A DNA stretch of 26,300 nt from an uncultured Collinsella sp. (GCA_902496775.1 CABVCF010000022.1:1-26300); one strand, 5' to 3'. Positions 7,263 to 14,977 are shown, numbered from the stretch's first letter. Program-made: numbers and translations. Notes: a model not told the origin generated them from the letters alone.

Positions 7263-7988
7263 CTACGCAACATCCCAGGGCTGGAGTTCGTCGCCCAAGC
7301 GAACGATGCAGTCGTAGAGCACGGTGTGACGCTCGGCCGGGTTGGTATCCCGATGAAAATGCCCGTAGTACCAGCGCTTGTAGTCCAAGCGGTCTTCCAG
7401 CTCATCGAAAAATGCCGTAAGCCGATCAACGGAGGGGCAATTCCAGCCGGACGCTGGATAAAGCGTGGACGAAAGCATGCGCGTAGAGCAGGTGTGAGTG
7501 ATCACGTAGTCGACCGTCCAGCCCACGCTGTCGAGCTTTGCCCGCGCCTCCTCAAAGTTGCGCTCGTCCGGCAGCTCCTGCGGCCACCAGCTGGAATACG
7601 GAATGCGGTATTCCTTGTCCACGCTCGTGGCGCCGCCCATGGTAAAGACCGTTGAGCCGTCGAGCTCAAAAACCTCGCCGCGCGTCAGGCGCCGTATGGG
7701 CGAGGTATCCGACAGGCGCTGCGTCAGCCCACCGTGCCACAACTCCATGGGGCGTTCCGCCCAGTGATCGAAACGCTCGTGGTTGCCGTCGACAAACAGC
7801 ACGGTGTAGGGGCGCGACTCCAGCCAAGCAATATCGGCACATTCCTCGGTAGAAAAGTCCCAGGGAAAGCCAAAGTCGCCCGCGATGATGAGATAGTCGT
7901 CGCTCGCCAGGCTATCCCCAAGCTCCCAATCGCGGAGCTTTTGCATGTCAGCGCCGCCATGAATATCGCCTGTTACATAGACCGTCAT
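7263..7988 (-). CDS. Calcineurin-like metallophosphoesterase
   Basis: A 241-aa soluble two-metal phosphoesterase. All signature blocks are present: GDIHG (7-11), GDFG (37-40), GNHE (68-71), THTC (164-167) and GHFH (209-212). The domain fills the whole protein. The substrate cannot be deduced; the family includes protein phosphatases, nucleotide phosphodiesterases and DNA-repair nucleases. A signal peptide is absent. The start at 7988 is favoured because MTVYVTGDIHGG begins the first strand and AGGGAAG lies about ten bases upstream; an ATG at 8024 lacks a ribosome site. It follows the small membrane-protein gene at 8074 in the same direction with an 85-base gap, so the two could be co-transcribed. 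Confidence 0.93.
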   Translation of the reverse strand: MTVYVTGDIHGGADMQKLRDWELGDSLASDDYLIIAGDFGFPWDFSTEECADIAWLESRPYTVLFVDGNHERFDHWAERPMELWHGGLTQRLSDTSPIRRLTRGEVFELDGSTVFTMGGATSVDKEYRIPYSSWWPQELPDERNFEEARAKLDSVGWTVDYVITHTCSTRMLSSTLYPASGWNCPSVDRLTAFFDELEDRLDYKRWYYGHFHRDTNPAERHTVLYDCIVRLGDELQPWDVA

Positions 7989-8073
7989 CGGATTACCACT
8001 TCCCTGTAAGTCGCTAGCCCACATTCTGCACGATCACTAAGTCAACCGTTCCAGCCCTTCCATCCTTTGGGAC

Positions 8074-8313
8074 CTACCCCTCGCTCTTCCATCCAAACGG
8101 GTCAAACACCCAAAAGATCAGATCGAGCACGCCGCCGGTCATCGTGGCGCCGGCAAGAGCCATGCAAACATGCAGAAAGCTGGCACTTCGGAGCACGTCG
8201 AACGGCCCCAGAACAGCCAACAGCGCGACCGCTGCGCCGGCTACGCACAGCGCGAGGCACGGCCCCGCGTCCTTAACGCACTTCTTTGCGAGATGCTTTG
8301 CGTTGTCACTCAT
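8074..8313 (-). CDS. Small two-helix membrane protein
   Basis: A 79-aa protein with two hydrophobic segments, about 20-39 (LALCVAGAAVALLAVLGPF) and 45-70 (FLHVCMALAGATMTGGVLDLIFWVF). The N-terminus is basic (NAKHLAKKCVKD) and the C-terminus short and charged. I do not recognise the family. The start at 8313 has AAGGAG ten bases upstream. An in-frame extension to 8463 gives unlikely sequence and has no ribosome site. It may be co-transcribed with the metallophosphoesterase downstream, but nothing links their functions. Confidence 0.65.
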   Translation of the reverse strand: MSDNAKHLAKKCVKDAGPCLALCVAGAAVALLAVLGPFDVLRSASFLHVCMALAGATMTGGVLDLIFWVFDPFGWKSEG

Positions 8314-8525
8314 CGGTATCGAACTCCTTAGAGGGTCGTTGTTCAGACGCATGCCGCCGCGGCAGAGCGGGGCGGCAGGGTAAGTGTCACATGCTGTGCG
8401 GACATCAATGGAGAAACCGCCTGCTCGACCAACCTTTGACGCCGTTTTGCACCGGCACCACATCCCCCGCTATCGAGGTCTAATACTTTTCCCACCGCCA
8501 CCCAAAAACTCATCCAACGTTAATC

Positions 8526-8553
8526 TTGGCTCAAGAATCGCTTAATCTATAAC
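8526..8553 (+). promoter_or_regulatory. Promoter of the DUF4342 / two-component operon
   Basis: TTGGCT (8526-8531), a 16-base spacer and TATAAC (8548-8553) give a good vegetative-type promoter. The start would fall near 8560, leaving a GC-rich leader of about 110 bases before the ATG at 8672. A second TATAGA lies at about 8560. Confidence 0.5.
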
Positions 8554-8671
8554 CTGCACTATAGAGTTCGACCAAGGGCGGGGCGGCGCCGCGCAACGCA
8601 GACCGCCGAACGCAACGCTCGCGCCCGGGCAAATCGTCCGGCGTCGCGCCCATCGAACGAAAGGACAGGTC

Positions 8672-9214
8672 ATGGACGACCTCGAAAAAGTTGAAACCAT
8701 CCGCACCAAGTGCAACGTGAGCTACACCGATGCCAAGGCCGCGCTCGACGCCGCCAACGGTAACGTTCTGGATGCCATCATTTGGCTCGAGTCGCAGGGC
8801 AAGACGCAAACCACGTCGGCGCACGCCGCCACCGAGTCCGTGCCGGTCGATGAGCCCTCGGCCGAGATGGTCGCCGCGCAGGCCGCCTACGAGAAGTCGA
8901 GCGAAAAGACCGACTTCTCCAAGAAGATGGACAGCGTGTGGGAGTACCTCAAAAAGCTCTTCCGCCTGAGCCTGGGCACCAAGTTTATTGCCACGCGCCA
9001 CGATGCGATCATCCTCAACATCCCCATCCTGATCCCCATCGTCGCGCTGTTTGCTTGGGGCGCCACGATATGGCTGATGCTGATTGGCCTGTTCTTTGGC
9101 ATGCGCTACCGCATCGACAGCGACGGCGACGTGCCCGGCAGCATCAACAACCTTATGAATCACGCCGCTGATGCCGCGGACGACATCAAGCAAAATCTGA
9201 ACGACGACAAGTAA
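8672..9214 (+). CDS. DUF4342 protein: UBA-like domain plus membrane segment
   Basis: A 180-aa protein of unknown role. Residues 1-42 (KVETIRTKCNVSYTDAKAAL, then NGNVLDAIIWLE) form a UBA/TS-N-like three-helix module as found at the start of EF-Ts and in DUF4342 proteins. A polar linker (43-80) leads to a basic amphipathic part (DFSKKMDSVWEYLKKLFRLS) and a hydrophobic stretch (113-145) long enough for one or two membrane passes. The tail is acidic. AAAGGA lies eight bases before the ATG. It is the first gene of an operon with a response regulator (18-base gap) and a histidine kinase, which suggests a role in, or control by, that signalling system. That link is an inference from position. Confidence 0.85.
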   Translation: MDDLEKVETIRTKCNVSYTDAKAALDAANGNVLDAIIWLESQGKTQTTSAHAATESVPVDEPSAEMVAAQAAYEKSSEKTDFSKKMDSVWEYLKKLFRLSLGTKFIATRHDAIILNIPILIPIVALFAWGATIWLMLIGLFFGMRYRIDSDGDVPGSINNLMNHAADAADDIKQNLNDDK

Positions 9215-9232
9215 TCGCAGACGGGGGCACGC

Positions 9233-10003
9233 ATGGCACGGATCCTGATCGTAGAGGACGAGGAGAAAATCGCCCGCTTTGTGACGCTCGAGCTGGAGCA
9301 CGAGGGCTACCAGGTGGAGCACGCCGCCGACGGCCGCACCGCCGTGGACCTGGCGCTGGAGCGCGACTACGATCTGATTCTGCTCGACGTGTTGTTGCCG
9401 CAGCTCAACGGCATGGAGGTCCTGCGGCGCGTACGCAAGCACAAGGATGTGCCGGTGATTATGGTCACCGCGCGAGATGCCGTGATGGACAAGGTGGCCG
9501 GGCTCGATGCCGGCGCCGACGATTACCTGACCAAGCCGTTTGCGATTGAGGAGTTGTTCGCACGGATCCGCGTTGCGCTGAAGCGCTCGGAGGCCGTGCG
9601 GGCGGCTTCGGGCGTTGGCGGCGTTGGGGCCGGGGAGGGCGCTACGGGTGCCGCTGCGATACCCCCGGCTGGAGACTCGGCCAAGACCTCAGCCGCGCCC
9701 TCCCCCGCCGCGCTCACCGTGGGTTCGGTCGCGCTCGATCCCGACCGCCGCGAAGTCACGGTCGGCGGCTCGCCCATCGTGCTGACCGCCCGCGAGTTCG
9801 ACGTCCTCGCCCTGCTTATGGCACATGCCGGCACCGTGCTCACGCGCGAGCGCATTGCGCACGAGGCGCTGGGCTACGAATACGTGGGCGACACCAACAA
9901 CGTCGACGTGCACATCGCGCACCTGCGCGCCAAGATCGAGGACGCCGGCGGTGCCCGCATCATCCAGACCGTGCGCGGGGTGGGCTATGTCTGCCGCACG
10001 TAA
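9233..10003 (+). CDS. OmpR/PhoB-family response regulator
   Basis: A 256-aa DNA-binding response regulator. The receiver domain (1-118) has the acidic pair E8-D9, phospho-acceptor D52 (LLDVLLP), T79 (MVTARD) and K101 (TKPF). The C-terminal winged helix (about 160-256) ends with the typical VDVHIAHLRAKIEDAGGARI and VRGVGYV. Between them is an unusually long Ala/Gly/Pro linker (about 120-157), where OmpR-type proteins usually have a short one. It would be phosphorylated by the kinase encoded directly downstream, whose start overlaps its last codons by 17 bases. The target genes are unknown; adjacent DUF4342 and autoregulation are obvious candidates. Confidence 0.96.
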   Translation: MARILIVEDEEKIARFVTLELEHEGYQVEHAADGRTAVDLALERDYDLILLDVLLPQLNGMEVLRRVRKHKDVPVIMVTARDAVMDKVAGLDAGADDYLTKPFAIEELFARIRVALKRSEAVRAASGVGGVGAGEGATGAAAIPPAGDSAKTSAAPSPAALTVGSVALDPDRREVTVGGSPIVLTAREFDVLALLMAHAGTVLTRERIAHEALGYEYVGDTNNVDVHIAHLRAKIEDAGGARIIQTVRGVGYVCRT

Positions 10004-11282
10004 CGCCGAGGCCAAGCGCGTCACCTCCATCGCCCGCGCCATCAACTGGAGCTATATGTGGCGCCGCCTGATGAGCTACGTCTGGCTCGATCTGTTGCTG
10101 GTGGTGATTGCGGCGGCGATCCTCGTCTATGGATACAACCAGACGCTGCCCAACGGCGCGTTTACCGCAGGATGGATCCCCAGCGCCACCGTTCGCGGCA
10201 TGACGCTGACGCCCGCGCGCGGCTGGGACCTGACAACGCTCACCTATACCGTCGAGCTCGCGCGTACCACCAAGACTTTCCCCCTCGCGCAGGACCTCGT
10301 CACGCTATGGCCTCTCTACCTTGTCGTTGTGGGTTGGCAGGTCATCAGCGTGCTCAACATGCTCGGCGGCGCGAGGCGCGTGCGCCGCACCATGGCGCCG
10401 CTCAACGATCTGGCCCTGCGCGTGGACGAACTCGGCCGCATGCAACTCGCCGGCGGCAAAATGGAAACACTGGAGCAGGCCATCGAGCGCGCAAGCGTCG
10501 ACTCGCCGAGCGTCACCACCGGCGACGCCGACCTGGCAAGCATCGAGGTCGCACTCAACCGCCTGCTGCGCCAGATGCAAGAGGCCAAGCTGCAGCAGAT
10601 GCGCTTTGTCAACGACGCGAGCCACGAGCTGCGCACGCCCATCGCGGTGATTCAGGGCTACGTGAACATGCTCGACCGCTGGGGTAAGGACGACCCGGAC
10701 GTGCTGGCGGAATCCATCGCGTCCCTTAAAGCCGAAAGCGAGCACATGCAAGAGCTTGTGGAGCAGCTGCTGTTTTTGGCGCGCGGCGATGCCGGGCGCA
10801 CGGTCCTGCGGCGCGCGCATACCAACTTGGCTGCACTGGTCAGCGAGGTATGCGAAGAATCGCAGATGATCGATACCGAGCACACGTATCGGCTGGCTTC
10901 TGACGCTGCGCTTGCCAGCGACCCGCGCTGCGACGCGCCCGTCGACGTGGCGCTCGTGAAGCAGGCTCTGCGCGTGATCGTGCAAAACGCCGCCAAGTAC
11001 TCGGATGCGGGAACGACCGTCACATTTGGCATAACGCCGGATGCGGGCGCGGGCACGATCGACATAAGTGTTGAGGACGAGGGCATCGGCATGAACCAGG
11101 AATCCGCAGCTCACGCGTTCGAGCGGTTCTACCGTGCCGACAACGCGCGCGATGCCGGCGCACAGGGTTCGGGTCTGGGGCTTGCGATCGCCAAGTGGAT
11201 CGTCGACAGCCACGGCGGCGTCATCGGTGTGACCTCGGTCGAGGGCGTCGGCAGCCGCTTTACGATTCGCCTGCCGCGGTAG
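9987..11282 (+). CDS. Membrane sensor histidine kinase
   Basis: A 431-aa kinase partner of the preceding regulator. It has two membrane helices (about 31-48 and 107-126) flanking a short extracytoplasmic loop of about 58 residues, too small for a full sensor domain. A HAMP-like linker follows (about 128-200). The HisKA dimerisation helix carries the phospho-acceptor H213 in NDASHELRTP. The HATPase domain has the N box (N334 in VQNAAKY), G1 box DEGIG (364-368) and G2 box GSGLGLA (394-400). The start chosen is the ATG at 9987, which overlaps the regulator gene by 17 bases and gives MSAARNAEAKRVTS ahead of the first helix. An earlier in-frame ATG lies deep in the regulator gene and is rejected. 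Confidence 0.95.
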   Translation: MSAARNAEAKRVTSIARAINWSYMWRRLMSYVWLDLLLVVIAAAILVYGYNQTLPNGAFTAGWIPSATVRGMTLTPARGWDLTTLTYTVELARTTKTFPLAQDLVTLWPLYLVVVGWQVISVLNMLGGARRVRRTMAPLNDLALRVDELGRMQLAGGKMETLEQAIERASVDSPSVTTGDADLASIEVALNRLLRQMQEAKLQQMRFVNDASHELRTPIAVIQGYVNMLDRWGKDDPDVLAESIASLKAESEHMQELVEQLLFLARGDAGRTVLRRAHTNLAALVSEVCEESQMIDTEHTYRLASDAALASDPRCDAPVDVALVKQALRVIVQNAAKYSDAGTTVTFGITPDAGAGTIDISVEDEGIGMNQESAAHAFERFYRADNARDAGAQGSGLGLAIAKWIVDSHGGVIGVTSVEGVGSRFTIRLPR

Positions 11283-11301
11283 GAAGCCCCTCGGCATAAA
11301 T

Positions 11302-11335
11302 AAAGGGATAGGGCCACGCAGCCCTATCCCTTTTT
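11302..11335. terminator. Bidirectional terminator between the kinase and VOC genes
   Basis: AAAGGGATAGGGC (11302-11314) pairs perfectly with GCCCTATCCCTTT (11321-11333) around a 6-base loop. TTTTT follows on the plus strand; CCCTTTATTTATG is seen on the minus strand. It serves both convergent units. Confidence 0.92.
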
Positions 11336-11357
11336 GCTAGCTATGACAGCTTGTGCG

Positions 11358-11732
11358 CTACTCGCGGCACAGGTGCACGGCGAAACCGGCGAACTCGCGC
11401 TTAAAGTACACGAGCTTGGTACCACCGTCGGGCAGCAGCGCGCGCGACTCTTCGTTGACCTCGAGCCCGCGCTCGGCAAACCACTTCTCAGCTGCATCGA
11501 TGTCGTTAACGGCAAAGCCGATGTGGCCCTTGGTGCCACGACCGTTCTGCTTCATGATCTCGACCAGCGAATCGTTGAAGTACGAAACCGGGGTCTCGAT
11601 GACGGGCAGGCCCATCATCGTCGAGAACAGCTCCGCGATCTCCAGGGCGTCTGCCGGGTCGGTGGCGTTAATGCCCACATGGGCAACGCGCATACCAAAG
11701 AGCTCTACCGGGTTGGCGTTCTGCTCACTCAT
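11358..11732 (-). CDS. VOC-fold protein related to the domain fused to KDPG aldolases
   Basis: A 124-aa single-chain protein of the vicinal oxygen chelate (glyoxalase/bleomycin-resistance) superfamily. Two beta-alpha-beta repeats are visible, opening at HVGINATDPADALEIAELF (18-36) and GHIGFAVNDIDAAEKWF (69-85), and ending GFAVHL. This pattern strongly resembles, from memory, the VOC domain found C-terminal to the aldolase in some 2-keto-3-deoxy-6-phosphogluconate aldolases. That suggests a sugar-acid or phosphosugar ligand, but the reaction is unknown. The start at 11732 lies 11 bases after the stop of the PTS IIB gene, giving a two-gene operon. The ribosome site is weak (GTAGG), so translational coupling is likely. 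Confidence 0.85.
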   Translation of the reverse strand: MSEQNANPVELFGMRVAHVGINATDPADALEIAELFSTMMGLPVIETPVSYFNDSLVEIMKQNGRGTKGHIGFAVNDIDAAEKWFAERGLEVNEESRALLPDGGTKLVYFKREFAGFAVHLCRE

Positions 11733-11743
11733 GCAGTCAGCGC

Positions 11744-12031
11744 CTACTGAGCCATGACGTCGAGAACGGCCTTCTCGGCAGCGACGCGGTTCATGCCGGT
11801 CATGAAGGGCACGCCGCTCACGTACGGGCAGGTGAGGCCTTCGGGGGCAACGGTGGTGGCGATCAGCAGGTCGGCGCCCTCGTCGCAGTAGTCCTTGGCC
11901 TCGGAGATGGCGCACTGCACGATCTCGTACTTGTCGGCGTAACCGTTGGCGTCGAGCAAGGTGGCGACCTTCTGGGCAACGAGTGTGGAAGTAGCAGCGC
12001 CAGCACCGCAAGCCAAAACGATCTTCTTCAT
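11744..12031 (-). CDS. PTS sugar transporter subunit IIB (galactitol-type fold)
   Basis: A 95-aa cytoplasmic phosphocarrier. The N-terminus MKKIVLACGAGAATSTLVAQKV is the P-loop-like motif of lactose/galactitol-class IIB proteins, with Cys8 the expected phosphorylated residue. Later LLIATTV (about 55-61) and the VPFMTGMN segment fit the GatB-like fold. In a complete system it takes phosphate from IIA and passes it to the sugar on IIC. No IIA or IIC gene is adjacent, so the partners must be elsewhere or the protein is regulatory. GGGAG lies nine bases upstream of the ATG. A possible -10 (TACACT, 12066-12071) precedes it. The only operon mate is the VOC protein. Confidence 0.9.
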   Translation of the reverse strand: MKKIVLACGAGAATSTLVAQKVATLLDANGYADKYEIVQCAISEAKDYCDEGADLLIATTVAPEGLTCPYVSGVPFMTGMNRVAAEKAVLDVMAQ

Positions 12032-12065
12032 AGGTAATGTCTCCCTTCATGGTTTACTTTAGGTA

Positions 12066-12071
12066 AGTGTA
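12066..12071 (-). promoter_or_regulatory. Candidate -10 for the IIB-VOC operon
   Basis: TACACT on the minus strand, about 35 bases before the IIB start, in the divergent gap. No clear -35 is seen. Confidence 0.35.
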
Positions 12072-12133
12072 CCGCAGCGAGCGATGGCACTCAGCCTCGA
12101 TGAGCTTTTATGCCAGTTTGCTTGCACGCTGCG

Positions 12134-12139
12134 TATAAT
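12134..12139 (+). promoter_or_regulatory. -10 element of the TPR-like protein gene
   Basis: A perfect TATAAT lies 55 bases before the ATG at 12195. This excludes the in-frame ATG at 12084, which lies upstream of the promoter. The -35 is weak. Confidence 0.6.
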
Positions 12140-12194
12140 ACATCTAGTACGTGTTGTCATACCGCTCGCTTTAAGAGCGACTAAGGACTCTGAA

Positions 12195-12818
12195 ATGCCC
12201 GATTCCCGCACCCTCTGGACCGCCGTCGTTATCATCTGCATCGCCGTGTCGGTGTTCTTTAGCGTCAAAAAACGCACCACGTTCAAGCGTCTGCAGCAGT
12301 TGATGGCCGCCAAGCAGTGGGACGAGTTCGATCGTTTGCTCGACGGCAAACTCACCAGCATGCTGTACCCACGCTACAACCGCGACTACCTGCGCCTGAA
12401 CTCCTATCTGCTGCGCGAGGACCACGAGCGTGCCAGCGAGATGTTCGACCTGCTGCTGGGGCTCAACCTCCCCAAGATGCAGCGCGTCGACCTGGTGATC
12501 AAAGCCTTTAACTACTATGTTGGCCAGGAGGACCGCAAAAAGTCCAAGGAGCTTCTGCACGAGATCAAGGGCTTTGAGGGCGGTCAGGCCGAGGCGGTCG
12601 CACACGAATGCCAGCTGATGTACGACACGATGATCCTCAAGCGCCACAACGACATTCCCGAGCTGGAGCGCATGCTCGAGGATGTCGGCGACGACCCGGT
12701 CAAGCGCTGCCGACTGGAGTACCTGCTGGCCCTGCAGTATCAAAACAAGGGCGACGAGGCAAAGTTCCAAGAGTTCCTGGAGAAGTCGGGCCAACACTCG
12801 ATGGCCGTCAACGCGTAA
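12195..12818 (+). CDS. Membrane-anchored TPR-like protein, unknown function
   Basis: A 207-aa protein with one N-terminal membrane helix (about 7-24, LWTAVVIICIAVSVFFSV) followed by basic KKRTTFKR, which predicts a cytoplasmic body. The rest is all-helical with paired helices of TPR character: MAAKQWDEFDRLLDG, LNSYLLREDHERASEMFDLLLG, then AFNYYVGQEDRKKSKELLHEI and LALQYQNKGDEAKFQEFLEK. Such proteins usually scaffold other proteins; I cannot name a partner. AAGGA lies seven bases before the ATG. It is divergent from the PTS IIB gene and followed directly by tRNA-Leu. Confidence 0.8.
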   Translation: MPDSRTLWTAVVIICIAVSVFFSVKKRTTFKRLQQLMAAKQWDEFDRLLDGKLTSMLYPRYNRDYLRLNSYLLREDHERASEMFDLLLGLNLPKMQRVDLVIKAFNYYVGQEDRKKSKELLHEIKGFEGGQAEAVAHECQLMYDTMILKRHNDIPELERMLEDVGDDPVKRCRLEYLLALQYQNKGDEAKFQEFLEKSGQHSMAVNA

Positions 12819-12829
12819 CGGACGGCTTG

Positions 12830-12838
12830 TGCTAGACT
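12830..12838 (+). promoter_or_regulatory. Extended -10 promoter of tRNA-Leu
   Basis: TGCTAGACT is an extended -10 (TGn before TAGACT) ending 11 bases before the first tRNA base. It begins only 11 bases after the stop of the TPR-like gene. Confidence 0.5.
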
Positions 12839-12849
12839 TCTAGTCTCAC

Positions 12850-12934
12850 GGGGGCGTGGCGGAATTGGCATACGCAGGAGACTTAAAATCTCTCGCCGCA
12901 AGGATTGTGGGTTCGAGTCCCACCGCCCCTACCA
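12850..12934 (+). tRNA. tRNA-Leu (anticodon UAA)
   Basis: An 85-base tRNA with acceptor arms GGGGGCG (12850-12856) and CGCCCCT (12924-12930, one G-U), discriminator A and encoded CCA (12932-12934). The anticodon loop is CTTAAAA with anticodon TAA. The variable arm is long (CGCCGCAAGGAT region), as in class II tRNAs, and the T loop is GGTTCGAGTCC. It reads UUA and UUG leucine codons, which are rare in this GC-rich DNA. Confidence 0.97.
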
Positions 12935-12945
12935 TATGGAGCTTT

Positions 12946-12984
12946 CGAGCCCGTGTCCCCAAGGGATGCGGGCTCGTTTCTTTT
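12946..12984 (+). terminator. Terminator of tRNA-Leu
   Basis: CGAGCCCG (12946-12953) pairs with CGGGCTCG (12969-12976), with an inner TCCCC/GGGA stem, followed by TTTCTTTT. Confidence 0.9.
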
Positions 12985-13001
12985 ACACGCCGGCGGGGCT
13001 C

Positions 13002-13072
13002 TAAGTTGCGGTGGAATAGGGGCTGTTTGGGGCCCGAAAGGGCGATTTTAGTCCGTATTTCACCGCAACTTA
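13002..13072. repeat. TTGCGGTG hairpin repeat, copy 1
   Basis: Inverted arms TAAGTTGCGGTG (13002-13013) and CACCGCAACTTA (13061-13072) match perfectly, and pairing continues imperfectly through GAATAGGG / TCCGTATTT. An inner GGCCCGAAAGGGC hairpin sits in the loop. The right arm ends one base before the stop codon (13074-13076) of the minus-strand Ppx/GppA gene. A second copy lies at 19751. Confidence 0.85.
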
Positions 13073-13073
13073 T

Positions 13074-14075
13074 TTAGAGGGCGCTGAGGCTGGGGGTCCA
13101 GCCGATGGTGGGGGTCGCGCCGTCGAGAGTCTCGTTGATGGTGGCGGCCATGCCGGCGAGTAGGCTATTCTCGCTTACGGTGAGTGTGTCGTAGCCGCCG
13201 GCACGCATGAGCTCGCGAATCACCACGGCGCCAGCCAAGATCACGCCCGCGCGTTTGGGCTGCACGCCTGGCAACGCGGCAATGCCTGCAACATCCAGCG
13301 CAGACATGCGCTCGATAGCGGCCGAAACCTGATCCAGCGAAAGCTCGCGCAGGTGCACAAAGCTCGAATCGTACGGTTCCAGCTTATGAACGAGCGCCAC
13401 GAGCGTGGTGACGGTGCCGCCCACGGCGACCAGGCGCTCTGCACGCTCAAAATTGCTGGGCAGGCCTTCAAAATAGGCGACGAACTGCTCGCCTGCCCAC
13501 GCGGCAGCAGCAGTAAGCTCGCCGCGTACGGGTGGCAGCGCCGAGAAAAACCGCTCGGTCACACGGCGACAACCGATGTCCAGTGAGCGCGTTCCTTCCA
13601 GCGCAAAGACCCCACGCTCCGGCGCATAGACGCCCGTCGCGAGCTCCGTGGATCCGCCGCCCGAATCGGCAACAATGATGCGCTCGCCGGCAAAGTCGTG
13701 CGCCACGCCAAAAAACGTCAGGCGCGCCTCGACCTCGCCCGGAATCACCTGCGGTTCGAGCCCCAGCTCACGCAGGCCGTCCAGCAGCAGGGCGGCATTG
13801 GACGCATCGCGCGCGGCGCTCGTGCACGTGGTGCAGATGCACACGGCCCCAAAGGCACGGGCCTCGTCCACAAACATCCGGCACGCAGCGAGCACGCGCT
13901 CAACGGCCGCCTCGCAAAAGCGACCTGTCGCGTCAACGCCCTCGCCAAGATCGGTAATCTCGGTATGCTTGGACGATTCCACGATCGCCCCGCCCTCGAC
14001 CTGGGCCAACACCAGTCGCGACGACACCGTTCCCAGGTCGATCGCCGCCACCTTATAGCGTTTGCAATTTGTCAT
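13074..14075 (-). CDS. Ppx/GppA-family exopolyphosphatase/guanosine pentaphosphatase
   Basis: A 333-aa short-form member with only the two actin-like ATPase-fold domains; the C-terminal HD part of long Ppx/GppA proteins is absent. Diagnostic blocks are AAIDLGTVSSRLVLA (10-24), TSAARDASNA (85-94), E116 in IPGEVEARLTFFGV (the catalytic Glu region), and VADSGGGSTELA (135-146). Family members hydrolyse polyphosphate or pppGpp, linking the protein to phosphate storage or the stringent response; which substrate applies cannot be read here. GGAGGGGAG lies about six bases upstream. It follows the DivIC/FtsB-like gene after 20 bases, an arrangement consistent with one operon. Confidence 0.92.
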   Translation of the reverse strand: MTNCKRYKVAAIDLGTVSSRLVLAQVEGGAIVESSKHTEITDLGEGVDATGRFCEAAVERVLAACRMFVDEARAFGAVCICTTCTSAARDASNAALLLDGLRELGLEPQVIPGEVEARLTFFGVAHDFAGERIIVADSGGGSTELATGVYAPERGVFALEGTRSLDIGCRRVTERFFSALPPVRGELTAAAAWAGEQFVAYFEGLPSNFERAERLVAVGGTVTTLVALVHKLEPYDSSFVHLRELSLDQVSAAIERMSALDVAGIAALPGVQPKRAGVILAGAVVIRELMRAGGYDTLTVSENSLLAGMAATINETLDGATPTIGWTPSLSAL

Positions 14076-14095
14076 TGCGGGCTCCCCTCCGGGCG

Positions 14096-14854
14096 CTATT
14101 TGCCGTTGGACACGACCGTCTGGCCCTCGACACCGTTAAACCCAAACAGCATGTCGAGCGCCTGGATGTACCACGGCGCATCCTTACCGACTTCTTCGAT
14201 TTCCTTGGCAACTTCGCTGGCCTTCTTGGCGTTCGACGACTTCTGGCTCGACGAGGCATCCGAATCGTCATCCAGGCCCTGCACTTCAATCCTCTTCTCG
14301 CCGGGCATCGCCATGCCCAGTTCCCGTGCCCGATCCTTAATGCCCTCTTCCGAGAGCCACTTGTCAGTGTCTTTTTTCATCTCATCTTTGTATTGCTCGC
14401 GAATCTCGACCTGCTTGGCCAAGATGTCGTTCGAGCGTTTTGCCACGTATAGGTCGCGCACGGGGAAATACAGGCTCACGAGCGCAAGCGCCACCACGAT
14501 ACCGATAAACAGCGGGCGCAGAGAGCCATGTGTAAAGTCATAGATCGCCTTGACCACCGCATTATCGTTGGCGTAGCGCATAAAGTCCGAGCCCGAAAGA
14601 CGGCTCGAGGGCCTGCTCGACCTGTCGTGCGTCTGGGCCGGGGGACGCGACGCATGTGTCGAACGTGCCGGGCGCACCGGTCCATCTGCCGAAGTATTCA
14701 CTTGAGCATTGGGGCGCGAGGTACTTGTCGGGCGCTGCGCGGAGCGGTCGGCACCGGCGTAGGCGGACCCACCGAGCTGCACCGTGCGCGCACGGCGAGG
14801 CGACGGCTCACGCGAACCGGCGGAATAGTACCTGTTGTCGTAAATCTGATCCAT
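14096..14854 (-). CDS. DivIC/FtsB-like septum formation initiator protein
   Basis: A 252-aa bitopic membrane protein. A long disordered, Arg/Ser/Pro-rich cytoplasmic N-terminus (1-95) leads to one membrane helix (about 114-131), then an extracytoplasmic coiled coil (about 138-165, AKRSNDILAKQVEIREQYKDEMKKD) and the family signature WLSEEGIKDRARELGMAMPGE (about 166-185). An acidic Ser-rich stretch and a short hydrophobic tail follow. FtsB/DivIC proteins bridge divisome components with FtsL and FtsQ/DivIB. The 95-residue N-terminal extension is typical of actinobacterial versions. The start at 14854 is supported by AAGGCG five bases upstream and by an extended -10 at 14898-14906. It heads an operon with the Ppx/GppA gene. 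Confidence 0.88.
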   Translation of the reverse strand: MDQIYDNRYYSAGSREPSPRRARTVQLGGSAYAGADRSAQRPTSTSRPNAQVNTSADGPVRPARSTHASRPPAQTHDRSSRPSSRLSGSDFMRYANDNAVVKAIYDFTHGSLRPLFIGIVVALALVSLYFPVRDLYVAKRSNDILAKQVEIREQYKDEMKKDTDKWLSEEGIKDRARELGMAMPGEKRIEVQGLDDDSDASSSQKSSNAKKASEVAKEIEEVGKDAPWYIQALDMLFGFNGVEGQTVVSNGK

Positions 14855-14897
14855 GTGCGCCTTGTGCGGTTGAGGTTTGTTTGCGCTAAGTCCTTTA

Positions 14898-14906
14898 GTT
14901 ATAGCA
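14898..14906 (-). promoter_or_regulatory. Extended -10 promoter of the septum protein operon
   Basis: TGCTATAAC on the minus strand is an extended -10 44 bases before the ATG at 14854. The -35 region is not well conserved. Confidence 0.5.
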
Positions 14907-14945
14907 CGAGCGCCCGCACTGCCTTCGCCAGCCTTTGCTCGACAT

Positions 14946-14977
14946 AAAAAAGGCGCTGAGCCATATGGTCCAGCGCC
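14946..14977 (-). terminator. Terminator of enolase
   Basis: On the minus strand GGCGCTG (14971-14977) pairs with CAGCGCC (14952-14958), followed by TTTTTT (14946-14951). Confidence 0.9.

Noticed and set aside
12084..12194. Upstream start for the TPR-like protein
   Set aside because: A perfect TATAAT lies inside this stretch, and AAGGA precedes the ATG at 12195.
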